Part shown: positions 19,305-30,830 of the stretch, piece after piece
How the letters are laid out: the number at the start of each line of letters is the position of its first letter
Position numbering within the stretch: the stretch's first letter is position 1
NCBI RefSeq assembly: GCF_026991475.1
Contig: NZ_JALXBK010000107.1
Location: 1-64,000, forward strand
DNA from: Sulfurimonas sp.
GTDB taxonomy: Bacteria; Campylobacterota; Campylobacteria; Campylobacterales; Sulfurimonadaceae
Reading direction: 5' to 3'
DNA: 64,000 bases
Translations under genes and position numbers: made by a program
The notes under the pieces: generated by a model
Seen by the model: only the letters and a program-made list of their open reading frames with translations
What the model was told of the DNA's origin: nothing
The model's database searches: none

Positions 19305-20012
19305 ATGAATGATAAAGTATTTACAAAACCAATAAAAAAGCAGTTTGAATTTGATGAAGAGGTTGCGGCTGTCTTTGATGATATGCTTGAACGAAGTGTT
19401 CCATTTTATAAAGAGAGTCAAAAAATTACAGAGTTTTTTGCACTAAAAAATCTTAAAGAAGATGGTACTCTCTATGATCTTGGCTGTTCTACAGGAACTC
19501 TTTTGCTCAATATTCACAGAAAACTTGAGCTAAACGCAGTGCTTATAGGGCTTGACAACTCCGAGGCAATGTTAGCACGAGCTAAACGCAAGTGTGAGGC
19601 ATATGGTGCTGATGTTACACTCTGCAGTGCAGATATTTTAGAGTATAGATATAAAAAGGCAGATGTATTTATAAGTAACTATACTTTGCAGTTTATTCGT
19701 CCGTTAGTTCGTGAAGAGTTGGTCAAGAAAATAGCATCGTCTTTGAATGAGGCAGGTGTTTTTATTTTTAGTGAAAAGGTGATTTCTCATCAACCAACAC
19801 TCAATAAAGAGCTTATAGAGTGCTATTATGATTTTAAAAAAGAGCAGGGGTACTCTGAGTATGAAATCATTCAAAAACGAGAGGCTTTAGAGAATGTTTT
19901 AGTACCTTACAGTGAAGAAGAAAATATTCAAATGGCAAAAAATGCTGGTTTTTCACATTGTGAAGTGATTTTTCGCTGGGCGAACTTTGCGACATTTATT
20001 GCTATAAAGTAG
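19305..20012 (+). CDS. cmoA: Carboxy-S-adenosyl-L-methionine synthase
   Basis: [57 protein letters not shown]. Confidence 0.92.
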   Translation: MNDKVFTKPIKKQFEFDEEVAAVFDDMLERSVPFYKESQKITEFFALKNLKEDGTLYDLGCSTGTLLLNIHRKLELNAVLIGLDNSEAMLARAKRKCEAYGADVTLCSADILEYRYKKADVFISNYTLQFIRPLVREELVKKIASSLNEAGVFIFSEKVISHQPTLNKELIECYYDFKKEQGYSEYEIIQKREALENVLVPYSEEENIQMAKNAGFSHCEVIFRWANFATFIAIK

Positions 20013-20027
20013 TTAGGCACTTAAAGC

Positions 20028-20261
20028 TTACCAGACATTGCCTTTTGGCTTTGTATCTTTTTTCTTGAGCGCATTTTTCATCTCTTTGTAGGTGATGATG
20101 TCATCATCTCCACATTTTTTATGGTAGTAACCCTGTAGGTCATAGTACTCTTTGCAGTCACTGTAGTATTTTGCAGAGATGCCGTGCTTGTTGACACAGC
20201 CTGTTGCAAAGATTGTAAAAAGAAGTAATAGTATAAGTTTTATCATGTTTGAGCGTAGCAT
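20028..20261 (-). CDS. Small predicted lipoprotein
   Basis: Lipobox-like LLLLFTIFATGC. Confidence 0.5.
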   Translation of the reverse strand: MLRSNMIKLILLLLFTIFATGCVNKHGISAKYYSDCKEYYDLQGYYHKKCGDDDIITYKEMKNALKKKDTKPKGNVW

Positions 20262-20270
20262 TTTTTGTAC

Positions 20271-20912
20271 CTAAACCTTGAAACCCTCTTTGCTTTTACA
20301 CAAGTCTGTTAAAAAACATTCATCGCATTTTGGATTTTTTGCTGTACAGATATAGCGTCCAAAAAGTACCATTCCCTGATGTAGAGCGTGGAGGTCGTTT
20401 TTAAACTTTTTAACAAGTGTCGCTTCTGTTGCAATGGCAGTTTTGTCATCACTGAGTCCTAGCCTATGTGCTACGCGAAATACATGGGTATCGACAGCCA
20501 TAAGATTTGCTCCTAAATATTCTATCATTACAACATGAGCAGTTTTCTGTCCCACTCCTGCGAGTGTTTGAAGCTCTTTTTCATCCATCGGAATCTCTCC
20601 GCCATAGACCTCTTCTACACGTTGTGCCATTTTTATAATGTTTTTTGCTTTATTATTAAAAAATGAACAACTGTTAATAAGCTTTTTTACATCATCCAAC
20701 TCAGCTACGGCGAGTTCTTTCGTACTTGGGTACTTTTCAAAAAGTGGAGGTGCAATTATATTTACTCTTTTATCTGTACATTGTGCAGAGAGTGCTACTG
20801 CTATAACTAGTTCATACGCATTTTTATATTTAAGTTCAGTAACTGCGTCACTATAGCGCTCGACAAATCTTTTGTGTATCTCTTGTATCTCTTTTCTTGT
20901 TGCTTTTTTCAT
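20271..20912 (-). CDS. nth: Endonuclease III
   Basis: ALSAQCTDKRVN, LAGVGQKTAHVVM, VDTHVFRVAHRLGL, C-terminal Fe-S cysteines. Confidence 0.95.
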   Translation of the reverse strand: MKKATRKEIQEIHKRFVERYSDAVTELKYKNAYELVIAVALSAQCTDKRVNIIAPPLFEKYPSTKELAVAELDDVKKLINSCSFFNNKAKNIIKMAQRVEEVYGGEIPMDEKELQTLAGVGQKTAHVVMIEYLGANLMAVDTHVFRVAHRLGLSDDKTAIATEATLVKKFKNDLHALHQGMVLFGRYICTAKNPKCDECFLTDLCKSKEGFKV

Positions 20913-21031
20913 GATGATAGTTTATCGTCTTATAGATTATAATTAAATCAAGAGGCGTCGAAACTGCGTTTGTTTAATATCTATTTATTTATTCCTATTA
21001 AACTTCTTGTAATAAAACATAAGGAACTAGA

Positions 21032-21862
21032 ATGAATAAAGTTACAATGTTACTATCTGCTTTGTTATTGACTGGATCAATGGCATCTGCAAAAACATTA
21101 GTCACAGTTAATGGACAAGCGATTACACAGGCAGATGTAAATACAGAGCTAATGAGTGCTACACAAGGTAGAGTAAACCAGATACCGCCTGCTAGACTTG
21201 CAATGTTTAAAAAACAAGTTCTTCAACAACTTATAGGTAAAGAGATTATTTTTGATGATGCAAAAAAATCGGGTATTCTAAACTCTCCAGAATATAAAAA
21301 TGAATACAATAAACTCTTAAACAGAATGAAAAAAGAGTTAGCTATTCAAGTTTGGCAGAAAAAACTTTTAGGTAGTATTAAAATTTCTAACAAAGAGTTA
21401 AAAGATTACTATAACAAAAACAAAGATGAATTTAATGAAAAAGAGTCAGTTCATGCTCGTCATATTTTAGTAAAAACAAAAGCTCAAGCAGAGAAAATTA
21501 TCTCTGAATTAAAAGGCTTAAGTGGTCAAAAACTTAAAGAAAAATTCATTGAACTAGCGAAGAAAGACTCTACAGGCCCTAGCGGACCAAAAGGTGGAGA
21601 TTTAGGTTATTTTGCACAAGGTCAAATGGTACCTGCGTTTAACTCTAGAGTATTTTCTATGAAAAAAGGTACTATAACATTAACACCTGTAAAAACTGAG
21701 TTTGGTTACCATGTAATCTACTTAGAAGATAAAAAACCTGCTATGACCAAAACATTTAATGAAGTAAAAACTTTTATTGAACAACGCCTAAAAATGGAAA
21801 AATTCAAAAAAGTTTTCAAACAAAAAATGGATGAATTACAAAAAAGTGCAGTTATTAAATAG
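21032..21862 (+). CDS. Periplasmic parvulin-type peptidyl-prolyl isomerase (PEB4/SurA-like)
   Basis: Signal peptide; VHARHILVKTKAQAEKII, SGPKGGDLGYFAQGQMVPAF, KTEFGYHVIYLEDKK. Confidence 0.9.
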   Translation: MNKVTMLLSALLLTGSMASAKTLVTVNGQAITQADVNTELMSATQGRVNQIPPARLAMFKKQVLQQLIGKEIIFDDAKKSGILNSPEYKNEYNKLLNRMKKELAIQVWQKKLLGSIKISNKELKDYYNKNKDEFNEKESVHARHILVKTKAQAEKIISELKGLSGQKLKEKFIELAKKDSTGPSGPKGGDLGYFAQGQMVPAFNSRVFSMKKGTITLTPVKTEFGYHVIYLEDKKPAMTKTFNEVKTFIEQRLKMEKFKKVFKQKMDELQKSAVIK

Positions 21863-21865
21863 ATA

Positions 21866-22738
21866 ATGCAATACTCTTCTATCTCTAAAATTACTTTAGA
21901 GGGGAGGGTGCTTTTTGTCAAGCGTGATGATCTTATTGACCCTCATTTAGCAGGGAATAAATACCGAAAACTTTACACTCTTTTACAAACTCCCTCTTCG
22001 ACCTACGATACTATTGTCTCTTATGGTGGCACCCAATCAAACGCAATGTTGGCAATAGCAGCAATGGCACAAAAAAAAGAGTGGAATTTTACTTACTATA
22101 CAAAACAACTCTCCCAAACGCAGCGTAAGCAGCTTAGTGGCAATTTCGCACATGCTTTAGCTCTTGGTATGGAGCATATTGAACTTGAAGATGCACTCTA
22201 TAGAGAGTATATTGCTTCGCTGCGTTTGACTGCTGATAGTAGAACTTTTATAGTAGATCAGGGCGGGGCCATTGGTGAAGCAAAAGTAGGGCTTGAAGTT
22301 TTAGCGCAGGAGATAATAGCACAAAAAAAGAGTGGAGCTATAGAGAGTGATATTTACTCTCTTTCTACACCTTCTGGTACGGGAACGACAGCACTTTTTT
22401 TGGCTCTTGCCCTTCCTGAGTATAAAGTTTATACAACGCCGTGTATTGGAGATGTTGCTTATTTAAAAGAGCAGATGAGTGCTCTTGCAGAATTACCCAA
22501 AAATCTGATTATTCTTCCTCCAAAAAAGAAATACCATTTTGCAAAGCCTTATAAAGAATTTTTAGAGATATATAAAAAACTTTTAAAAAGTGGTGTGGAG
22601 TTTGACCTGCTTTATGCTCCTTCAATGTTTGAAGCTCTTTTAGAGCAAACGAATGAAAAAATTTTATATATTCACAGTGGAGGAGTAAGTGGTAATGAGA
22701 GCATGCTTGCGCGCTACTCTCAAAAAGGGTGGAGTTAG
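21866..22738 (+). CDS. PLP-dependent ACC deaminase/D-cysteine desulfhydrase-like protein
   Basis: LFVKRDDLIDPHLAGNKYRKL, SYGGTQSNAMLAIAAMAQ. Confidence 0.8.
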   Translation: MQYSSISKITLEGRVLFVKRDDLIDPHLAGNKYRKLYTLLQTPSSTYDTIVSYGGTQSNAMLAIAAMAQKKEWNFTYYTKQLSQTQRKQLSGNFAHALALGMEHIELEDALYREYIASLRLTADSRTFIVDQGGAIGEAKVGLEVLAQEIIAQKKSGAIESDIYSLSTPSGTGTTALFLALALPEYKVYTTPCIGDVAYLKEQMSALAELPKNLIILPPKKKYHFAKPYKEFLEIYKKLLKSGVEFDLLYAPSMFEALLEQTNEKILYIHSGGVSGNESMLARYSQKGWS

Positions 22739-23415
22739 TTTATAAAAGTAATGTTCTCTGTGAGGGGAACTCTTTTAGGTTGGTAGGCGTTGATTTTTGC
22801 ATCTTTATCTTCATATCCTAAAACTACGCTGTATAAAAGGGCAAGATTTTCAGGAACCTCAAGCTCTTTGGCAATAACGCGCCCAAACTCTGTAGTAGAG
22901 CCTTGCGGACAAGTAGCTACGCCAAACTCATGTGCTGCAAGCATAATGCTTTGCATATAAGCACCACAATCTATAAGTACCCCTTGTGCTTCATTAATAT
23001 TCTCTTTTTCTGTAAAAACAAAAAATACAGTTTGTGCGCCAAACCATCTAAAATTATCTTTCCACATCTCTATGCGTGTTTCATTGTCTTTTCTATCAAC
23101 TTCCATAAGTTTATAGAGTCCTGCACCTGTGACAATACGGCGTTTTTTATAAGGATTTACCCAATTTACAGGATAGTATTGAATAAATTGGTCATGTGTA
23201 ATACCTTCATCCATCTTTTCAATGACTGCATCGCCAACTTTTTTAAGCACTTCTTTGTTTGATACTGCATAGGTTACCCATGGTTGCATATTTGCACCGC
23301 TTGGAGTCATTGCAGCAGCTTGTAGAATCTTTTCTTGAATCTCTGCTTCAACTGGTTTTGGTAAATATGCTCTTTTTGATGAACGATTTTGTAAAGCTTC
23401 TATAACAGATGGCAT
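22735..23415 (-). CDS. Nitroreductase family protein
   Basis: VIEALQNRSSKRAYLPKPV, MTPSGANMQPWV, LAAHEFGVATCPQG. Start likely ATG 23415. Confidence 0.88.
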   Translation of the reverse strand: MPSVIEALQNRSSKRAYLPKPVEAEIQEKILQAAAMTPSGANMQPWVTYAVSNKEVLKKVGDAVIEKMDEGITHDQFIQYYPVNWVNPYKKRRIVTGAGLYKLMEVDRKDNETRIEMWKDNFRWFGAQTVFFVFTEKENINEAQGVLIDCGAYMQSIMLAAHEFGVATCPQGSTTEFGRVIAKELEVPENLALLYSVVLGYEDKDAKINAYQPKRVPLTENITFIN

Positions 23416-23575
23416 TAGCAGTCCTAAATTTTTTATAGAATTATACATAATGAGCAATTATATATAGATAAAAGGTTATGAAGATTATAATTTGTTAGTG
23501 CAACTTAAGTCGCAAAAGTTTGTGAATGAAGTATGTATAATACCAGCAGAAAAAATAATTTATAAGGATTTTACA

Positions 23576-26152
23576 ATGAATAATATATTTGAAAAACTAA
23601 CACATAATATGAGTGAGTCAATTGAGAGTTCTGTCTCTTTGGCGCTCCATAATAAAAATCAGGAAGTGACACCTATACACTTCTTATGGGCACTTTTAAC
23701 AAATTCTGATTCACTGCTAAATCAGATGTTTAATAAAATGGGGATTGAGAAAGTTGCGATGGAGCTTGACATTAAAAGTATGGCTGAGAAGCTTCCAAAA
23801 TCTTCAAATGTTACAAAAGAGAGCATAAAACTCTCTCATGAATTTGTAAAAACTTTGCAAAATGCAGAGGGTTTAATGGCAAAAAATGGGGACTCTTATC
23901 TTGCTGTTGACACTTATCTTCTTGCAAATTTACAGAGTGCACCATTCTCTGAAATATTGCCAAAATATGTAAATACAATGGATTTGGCAAAAGAGATAGA
24001 AGCTGCGCGTGGTGGAGCAAAAATTGACTCTCAAAGTGCAGATGAGACTTTAGAATCTCTTGCAAAATATGGTATTGACTTGACAAAAGAGGCAGCAGAG
24101 GGAAAACTCTCTCCTGTTATTGGTCGAGATGAAGAGATTGCTCGTACTATGCAGATTTTAATTCGTAAAACAAAAAACAATCCAATGTTACTGGGTGAAC
24201 CAGGGGTTGGTAAAACTGCACTTGTTGAAGGTCTTGCACAAAGAATTCACAGTGGAGATGTTCCAACATCATTACAAAATAAAAAGCTGATAGCACTTGA
24301 TATGTCTGCACTTATTGCTGGTGCTAAGTATCGTGGTGAATTTGAAGATAGACTTAAAGCAGTTATTGATGAAGTAAAAGAGAGTGGAAATATTATTCTC
24401 TTTATTGATGAGATTCATACTATTGTTGGTGCAGGTGCATCTGAGGGTTCTATGGATGCGGCGAACATCTTAAAACCAGCTCTTGCTCGTGGTGAATTGC
24501 ATACTATTGGTGCGACAACGCTTAAAGAGTATAGAAAATATTTTGAAAAAGATGCAGCATTGCAACGCCGTTTCTTGCCAATTTCTGTGGATGAACCGAC
24601 GGTAAATCAGTCTTTGCAAATTCTTCGTGGAATTAAAGAGAGACTTGAAGCGCATCATAATGTAAACATTACAGATAGTGCATTGGTTGCTGCTGCTAAG
24701 TTGTCTGATAGATATATTGCAGATAGATTTTTACCAGATAAAGCGATTGATTTAATTGATGAGGCAGCTGCAGAGTTAAAAATGCAAATAGAGTCTGAGC
24801 CAAATGAACTAAGTGCGGCTAAACGCAAACTCTCAGAGCTTATGGTCGAAAAAGAGGCACTTAAAATGGAGAAAACTCCAGCGAATGAGAAACGCCTCGA
24901 AGAGATAGAAAAAGAGCTTGCTGATGTAGAAGAAAAAGTAAGAAGTTTAGAGACTCAGTTTCATGGAGAAAAAGAGGTATTTGAAAAAATATCTTCTATA
25001 AAAGTGGAAATAGAAGCTAAACGCCGTGAAGCAGAACTTGCAAAAGCGCAGTCTGATTTTAACCGTGCAGCAGAGATTGAGTATGGTGAAATTCCTAAAC
25101 TTATTGATGAAGAAAAAGCACTCAATGACAAATGGGATAGAATGCAAGAGGCAGGAACACTGCTTAAAAACTCTGTAGATGAAGAGTCTATTGCTTCTAT
25201 TGTAAGTAGATGGACAGGTATTGCTGTAACAAAAATGTTGCAAAGTGAGAAAGATAAAATCTTAAATGTGGAAGAGGAGCTAAATAAAACTGTAATAGGT
25301 CAAGGAAGAGCGACTCACGCAGTATCTCGTGCTATTAAACGCAACAAAGCGGGACTTAGTGATAAAAATAGACCAATCGGAAGCTTTTTATTTCTTGGGC
25401 CAACAGGTGTAGGTAAAACACAAACTGCTAAAACTTTGGCGAAATTTCTCTTTGACTCTGAAGATGCTATGATTAGAATAGATATGAGTGAGTATATGGA
25501 AAAACATGCAGTCTCTCGTTTGGTTGGTGCAGCACCAGGATATGTTGGATATGAAGAGGGTGGACAGCTTACTGAAGCGGTCAGAAGAAAACCATATAGC
25601 GTAATTTTGTTTGATGAGGTAGAAAAAGCACATCCAGATGTTTTTAATATCCTTTTACAAGTCCTTGATGATGGTCGTTTGACAGATAATAAAGGTGTAA
25701 CAGTAGATTTTACAAATACTATTATTATATTAACATCAAATATTGCGAGTGATAAAATCATCAATAATCCGCAAGGAAAAGAGCTTGATGATATGGTAAT
25801 GGCTGAGTTAAAACAGGCCTTTAAACCTGAATTTTTAAATAGACTTGATGATGTGGTTATTTTTAATGCACTAGGTCAAGAGCAAATTAAAGGAATTGTA
25901 GAGATATTCTTTAATGATATTAAAAATAAAGTAAAAGAGCGTGATATTGAACTTGTCCTCTCAGAAGATGCAAAAGAGTATATTGCTGAAGCTGGATTTG
26001 ACCCTGTTTATGGTGCGCGTCCTCTAAAAAGAGCTCTTTATGAGATTGTAGAAGATCGTTTGGCTGATCTTATTTTAGAGGGTCGCGTTAGTGAAGGTTC
26101 TCGTGTAGAATTTGGCGTGGTAAATGGTGAAGTTGAAGTTAAAATCTCTTAA
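23576..26152 (+). CDS. clpB: ATP-dependent chaperone ClpB
   Basis: [62 protein letters not shown], middle coiled-coil domain. Confidence 0.96.
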   Translation: MNNIFEKLTHNMSESIESSVSLALHNKNQEVTPIHFLWALLTNSDSLLNQMFNKMGIEKVAMELDIKSMAEKLPKSSNVTKESIKLSHEFVKTLQNAEGLMAKNGDSYLAVDTYLLANLQSAPFSEILPKYVNTMDLAKEIEAARGGAKIDSQSADETLESLAKYGIDLTKEAAEGKLSPVIGRDEEIARTMQILIRKTKNNPMLLGEPGVGKTALVEGLAQRIHSGDVPTSLQNKKLIALDMSALIAGAKYRGEFEDRLKAVIDEVKESGNIILFIDEIHTIVGAGASEGSMDAANILKPALARGELHTIGATTLKEYRKYFEKDAALQRRFLPISVDEPTVNQSLQILRGIKERLEAHHNVNITDSALVAAAKLSDRYIADRFLPDKAIDLIDEAAAELKMQIESEPNELSAAKRKLSELMVEKEALKMEKTPANEKRLEEIEKELADVEEKVRSLETQFHGEKEVFEKISSIKVEIEAKRREAELAKAQSDFNRAAEIEYGEIPKLIDEEKALNDKWDRMQEAGTLLKNSVDEESIASIVSRWTGIAVTKMLQSEKDKILNVEEELNKTVIGQGRATHAVSRAIKRNKAGLSDKNRPIGSFLFLGPTGVGKTQTAKTLAKFLFDSEDAMIRIDMSEYMEKHAVSRLVGAAPGYVGYEEGGQLTEAVRRKPYSVILFDEVEKAHPDVFNILLQVLDDGRLTDNKGVTVDFTNTIIILTSNIASDKIINNPQGKELDDMVMAELKQAFKPEFLNRLDDVVIFNALGQEQIKGIVEIFFNDIKNKVKERDIELVLSEDAKEYIAEAGFDPVYGARPLKRALYEIVEDRLADLILEGRVSEGSRVEFGVVNGEVEVKIS

Positions 26153-26230
26153 GAGGTTTTAACTTTTAACCACATCTTAAGCAAAGTTTCAATAAAATTG
26201 CGGACTTAATTTAAAAAAGGATATGTCAAT

Positions 26231-26365
26231 ATGAAAAGAACATACCAACCTCATAACACACCTAGAAAAAGAACACATGGTTTTAGAGCAAGAATGGCTA
26301 CTAAAAATGGTCGTAATCTTATTAATCGTCGTCGTGCTAAAGGTCGTAAAAAATTGTCAGTATAG
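26231..26365 (+). CDS. rpmH: 50S ribosomal protein L34
   Basis: Not in the ORF track (44 aa): [44 protein letters not shown]. Confidence 0.97.
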   Translation: MKRTYQPHNTPRKRTHGFRARMATKNGRNLINRRRAKGRKKLSV

Positions 26366-26691
26366 GCGGATTTCAGACACTAAAACTCCATAAAGAGTTT
26401 CAGTATGTTTATAATAAAGGAAAAACCCAGCACTCATTGAGTGTTGTTCTCTTTTTTCTTCCTCAACAAGGAATTCACAAAGTAGGTTTTACTGCCACCA
26501 AAAAACTTGGTAATGCAGTTAAACGCAACCGTGCGAAGCGTCGCATGCGTGCACTCTTTCGTGAACATTCCGATTCTCTCAAAGATGGTACATATATATT
26601 TGTTGCAAAAACGGGATTGTTTGAACGCTCTTATGAAGAGTTCCAACATGATTTTCAAAAGGTACTCACACGTGCGAAAAGTTTTACTTAA
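26362..26691 (+). CDS. rnpA: Ribonuclease P protein component; start codon uncertain
   Basis: [30 protein letters not shown]. Frame extends upstream of track start 26437 as [22 protein letters not shown], typical RnpA N-terminus; no ATG/GTG/TTG at the expected position. Confidence 0.85.
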   Translation: MGGFQTLKLHKEFQYVYNKGKTQHSLSVVLFFLPQQGIHKVGFTATKKLGNAVKRNRAKRRMRALFREHSDSLKDGTYIFVAKTGLFERSYEEFQHDFQKVLTRAKSFT

Positions 26692-26995
26692 AATTTTATG
26701 GTTTTACCAGAAGTTTTTTACTCTTATTGGTTACGGTTCGTGTCGTTATTACCCAACTTGTAGTGAATATGCACGTATTCATTTTGAAAATAACTCAATT
26801 TCAAGTGCATTTTACCACTCTTTTACTAGAATACTACGTTGCAATCAACTTTTTGATGGTGGTATAGAGTATCCTCTCTTAGACAAGCTCTTATTAAAGC
26901 CAAAAAATCTTGATGTTGATTCTATAAAATATTGGCTGGTTCCCAATAAAAAAAACCGTTATTACATTATAAAAAATTTTTCATATAAAGGGTAA
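26648..26995 (+). CDS. yidD: Membrane protein insertion efficiency factor YidD
   Basis: ILWFYQKFFTLIGYGSCRYYPTCSEYA. Start ATG 26648 or GTG 26672, overlapping rnpA. Confidence 0.92.
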   Translation: MIFKRYSHVRKVLLKILWFYQKFFTLIGYGSCRYYPTCSEYARIHFENNSISSAFYHSFTRILRCNQLFDGGIEYPLLDKLLLKPKNLDVDSIKYWLVPNKKNRYYIIKNFSYKG

Positions 26996-26998
26996 TTT

Positions 26999-28600
26999 GT
27001 GTTAGACAAAATGTCACCAAATCAAAGATTAATAGTTGCTGTACTATTAGCTGTAATTTTTTTCGTAGGATACACTGCGATATTTCCACCAAAAGAGAGT
27101 GCTGCTGCAAAAGTAGCTAAAGCGAACAACATTGTAACAACAAAAGAACATACAAGTGTTGCTAAAAAAGTAGAAGAAGCCTCAGGACATGCTATAGCAG
27201 AACAAGAGAAGATGGAAAAAACTATTTCCAGTGATATTGTTACTGTTAAAAATAAGAAGTTTATACTTAAAATAGACACTTTAGGTCGTATAGCATCAAA
27301 AGAGATGCTTGAAAGTAAATTCCAAAATAGTGATCATGTTAATGCACAACTTATTCCTGCACATGGTACAAAACCGCTCTATATTAGATTTGCAAATGAT
27401 GCCATAAATGATGCAGCATCTAAGGTACCTTATGTAGCAAGTAGTAATCTTGTGGAACTTGATAATAAACCAGTTACTGTAACTCTTACTCAAAAATTAC
27501 CACAGGTAACCATAACAAAAAAACTTACTTTTTATCCTGATGGTCATTATGATATACATATAATAACTTCAAAAGATATTCGTTATTTTGTCTATCTTGG
27601 TGATAGACCTCATGTTTCTAAAAAATTGATGGCCGTTGCTGGTGATATGATTTACACAGGCGATGATGTTGCTCATATTATTGAAGATGGAAAAGCTGAA
27701 GGGCGTAAAGTATTTCAAAATGTAAAACTTGTCTCCTCTTTTGATCAATATACTGCAATTATCTTATATGGCTTTAAAAAAGATGAAAATGTTGTCTTAG
27801 AAAGAGGAAAAGATGATAATCCAGTTATATATGTTGAAGCAAATCAAAATCTAAATCTTCATGGTTATATTGGTCCAAAAGAGCATAAGGTACTTAAGGC
27901 GATAGACCCTGTACTTACAAATGCTATAGAATATGGATGGTTTACATTCGCAGCAAAACCTCTTTTTGCAATTCTTTCATGGTTACATAGTATTTTTGGT
28001 AACTGGGGATGGTCTATTATTGCACTTACGGCACTTATTAGAATTGTGCTTTATCCTTTGACTTACAAAGGTATGATAAGCATGCAAAAAATGAAAATGC
28101 TTGCACCAAAACTTAAAGAGTTAAAAGAAAAACATAAAAAAGATCCACAAAAACTAAACGCAGCTACAATGGAAATGTATAAAAAACATGGAGCAAATCC
28201 ACTTGGTGGGTGTCTGCCTATGGTATTACAAATTCCAGTATTTTTTGCACTCTATCGTACTATTTTAAATTCAGTTGAATTGCAGGGTGCTCCATGGATT
28301 TTATGGATACATAATCTTTCTCTTATGGATCCATACTATATTCTTCCAATTTTAATGGGTGCTTCAATGTTTGCACAGCAACATATGACACCAAATAACT
28401 TTACTGATCCAATGCAAGAGAAAGTATTTAAGTATTTACCGGTTATATTTACATTTTTCTTTATAACATTCCCTTCAGGATTGGTACTTTACTGGTTGAC
28501 AAATAATATGTTCTCAATAGCACAGCAATATATGGTAAATCAGCAATTTAAAAACGCAGAAGATTTAAAAGAAGCTATTGAAAAAAAGAGTGAGAGTTAA
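26999..28600 (+). CDS. yidC: Membrane protein insertase YidC
   Basis: RLIVAVLLAVIFFVGYTAIFPP, GWSIIALTALIRIVLYPLTYKGMISMQKMK, NPLGGCLPMVLQIPVFFALY. Confidence 0.97.
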   Translation: MLDKMSPNQRLIVAVLLAVIFFVGYTAIFPPKESAAAKVAKANNIVTTKEHTSVAKKVEEASGHAIAEQEKMEKTISSDIVTVKNKKFILKIDTLGRIASKEMLESKFQNSDHVNAQLIPAHGTKPLYIRFANDAINDAASKVPYVASSNLVELDNKPVTVTLTQKLPQVTITKKLTFYPDGHYDIHIITSKDIRYFVYLGDRPHVSKKLMAVAGDMIYTGDDVAHIIEDGKAEGRKVFQNVKLVSSFDQYTAIILYGFKKDENVVLERGKDDNPVIYVEANQNLNLHGYIGPKEHKVLKAIDPVLTNAIEYGWFTFAAKPLFAILSWLHSIFGNWGWSIIALTALIRIVLYPLTYKGMISMQKMKMLAPKLKELKEKHKKDPQKLNAATMEMYKKHGANPLGGCLPMVLQIPVFFALYRTILNSVELQGAPWILWIHNLSLMDPYYILPILMGASMFAQQHMTPNNFTDPMQEKVFKYLPVIFTFFFITFPSGLVLYWLTNNMFSIAQQYMVNQQFKNAEDLKEAIEKKSES

Positions 28601-28602
28601 AA

Positions 28603-29490
28603 ATGATTAAGATAGAAGCAGTAACCCTAGAGGATGCGTTTAATGATGCTGCAACTTCTTTAAAGTGTTCTGTTACAGAGCTTGCTATTGAAGTTGTACA
28701 AGTTCCAAGCAGTGGTTTTATGGGCTTTTTTAAAAAGAATGCCATTATTGTTGCAACTGTCAAAAAAGATGTTCCAGTAGAGAGAGAAAGTGAGATGCTA
28801 AACGCAACAGAAGTTGTAAAGAGTAATAGTGTCTCAGTGGAAAATGAAGAAGAAAAAATATCTACGCACAATATTTTGAACGATACAATTATGCCTGCAT
28901 CTTTTGTAAGTGATCAAGATGAGCAGGATGAAGATCTTGCAAGTGGTTTAGAATATACTGCAGATTATGATGATGAATATGATGAAAGTGTTGATGAACG
29001 CGAAGAACACCTCTCTATTAACCAAAATATTGACGAAATAGCTTTAGAAGTTAGAAGTGAGATAAATAAACTCTTTAGACTTATCTGTTTTGAAATTGAG
29101 CATATAGAAGTTAGTGCATATGATAAAGAGACAATTCTTATTGAATTTAAGGGCGAAGATGCAGCTCTTTTAATAGGAAAAGAGGGCTATAGATATAAAG
29201 CACTCTCTTACATGATATTTAACTGGATAAATTCAAAATATGATGTGCAGTTGCGTTTGGAAATAGCAGAGTTTTTGAAAAATCAGGAAGAGTCAGTATC
29301 GAGATATCTTGAAGGTGTTTATGAAAGCATAGATAGAGATGGAAGAGCACAGACAAAAATTTTAGATGGAGTCCTTGTGCAAATAGCGCTTAAAGAGCTT
29401 CGAGAAAAATACCCTCAAAAGTATGTAGTTATACGCTCTACAAAAGATGGACTAAAATATATAATCGTTAACGATTATCATAACAACTAA
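28603..29490 (+). CDS. jag: Jag/KhpB-type RNA-binding protein
   Basis: Jag-N start, LIGKEGYRYKALSYMIFNWIN KH-like motif; after yidC. Confidence 0.88.
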   Translation: MIKIEAVTLEDAFNDAATSLKCSVTELAIEVVQVPSSGFMGFFKKNAIIVATVKKDVPVERESEMLNATEVVKSNSVSVENEEEKISTHNILNDTIMPASFVSDQDEQDEDLASGLEYTADYDDEYDESVDEREEHLSINQNIDEIALEVRSEINKLFRLICFEIEHIEVSAYDKETILIEFKGEDAALLIGKEGYRYKALSYMIFNWINSKYDVQLRLEIAEFLKNQEESVSRYLEGVYESIDRDGRAQTKILDGVLVQIALKELREKYPQKYVVIRSTKDGLKYIIVNDYHNN

Positions 29491-29492
29491 TT

Positions 29493-30830
29493 ATGACTGA
29501 TACAATCTCTGCCATTGCTACGGCAAATGGCATTGGCTCCATCTCTATTATCCGTATTAGCGGTGATAGAGCACTTCAAATTGCCAAAATTCTGAGCAAA
29601 CGCCAAAACTTCTCTCCACGCTATGCAACACTTAGCACTATTTACGATAAAGAAAATCGACTTATTGACGAGACTATTATTATCTACTTCAAAGGACCAA
29701 ACTCTTTTACAGCTGAAGATGTTGTAGAGATCCAGTGCCATGGTGGTTTTATTGTTGCGCAAAGTATACTTAAAGCCACTCTTGATGCAGGAGCTAGACT
29801 TGCAAATGCAGGAGAGTTTTCAAAGCGTGCTTTTTTTAATGGGCGTATTGATTTGAGTGAAGCAGAGGCAATTGCCCAGCTTATTGAAGCCAAAAGTGAG
29901 GATGCCGCGAAGATTCTTGCAAAACAGATGAAAGGCTCTCTTAAAGAATTTATTGAAGAAGTGCGTGATGCTATTATCCATATTTTAGCTTACAGTGAAG
30001 TGACTATTGACTATGCTGAAGAGGATTTACCTCAAGATTTGGTCGAACAAATTCAAGCAAAACTTGATGAGCTGTATGCTCTTTTGAAAAAGACACTTAT
30101 TGCTTCAAAATCTCGTCAAGGCTTAATGCAAGGTTTTCGTGTCGCAATTATTGGAAAGCCAAATGTAGGAAAAAGCTCTCTGCTAAATGCCCTGTTAAAT
30201 TACAATCGTGCCATAGTGAGTGAGATAGCTGGAACAACTCGTGATACCATAGAAGAGCAGGTAAAAATTGGAACACATCTTATTAAAATAGTAGATACCG
30301 CAGGTATTCGAGAAGCAAATGATGAGATAGAGAGAATAGGAATACAGAGGAGTTTAGCCGCAATACAAGAGAGTGATATTGTTGTAGCGCTCTTTGATGC
30401 TTCTCGAGAGATTGATGATGAAGATAGAAAAATCATCAGGCTTTTAGAAGAAAATGGACAAAACAAAGAACTTATTGTGATTAAAAACAAGATAGACTTA
30501 CCACAAACATTTTCTTGTGATACTCTCAATTTTGATTTGGAACTTAACTCAAAAGATGATGTTAGTATGCTTGTAGAAAAACTAGAAGATATTATGGACA
30601 AAAGTAATGGTAGTGATGAAATTATGCTTATTTCTGAACGTCAAATTGCAGCTGTAGAAGCAACAATGAAAAACATTGAAGAGGCGTATGAACCGCTTGA
30701 ATTTCAGGAGTTGGAAATTTTCTCTTTTCATCTTAATGAGGCTGTAAAAGAGATGGCAAGTATTACAAGACCTTTTGAAAATGATGAGATGCTGGATAAA
30801 ATGTTCGGCTCTTTTTGTCTGGGAAAATAG
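29493..30830 (+). CDS. mnmE: tRNA modification GTPase MnmE
   Basis: DTISAIATANGIGSISIIRISG, GKPNVGKSSLLNALL, DTAGIR, C-terminal FCLGK. Confidence 0.97.
   Translation: MTDTISAIATANGIGSISIIRISGDRALQIAKILSKRQNFSPRYATLSTIYDKENRLIDETIIIYFKGPNSFTAEDVVEIQCHGGFIVAQSILKATLDAGARLANAGEFSKRAFFNGRIDLSEAEAIAQLIEAKSEDAAKILAKQMKGSLKEFIEEVRDAIIHILAYSEVTIDYAEEDLPQDLVEQIQAKLDELYALLKKTLIASKSRQGLMQGFRVAIIGKPNVGKSSLLNALLNYNRAIVSEIAGTTRDTIEEQVKIGTHLIKIVDTAGIREANDEIERIGIQRSLAAIQESDIVVALFDASREIDDEDRKIIRLLEENGQNKELIVIKNKIDLPQTFSCDTLNFDLELNSKDDVSMLVEKLEDIMDKSNGSDEIMLISERQIAAVEATMKNIEEAYEPLEFQELEIFSFHLNEAVKEMASITRPFENDEMLDKMFGSFCLGK

Noticed and set aside
22116-22227. Inverted pair of YAAACGCAGY words 104 nt apart (also 54944/55048, same spacing)
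   Set aside because: Both pairs are intragenic and too far apart for a terminator; equal spacing is probably coincidence with 47 sites.
25315-25764. 149-aa minus-strand ORF inside clpB
   Set aside because: Antisense shadow of a highly conserved gene; no start context or family resemblance.
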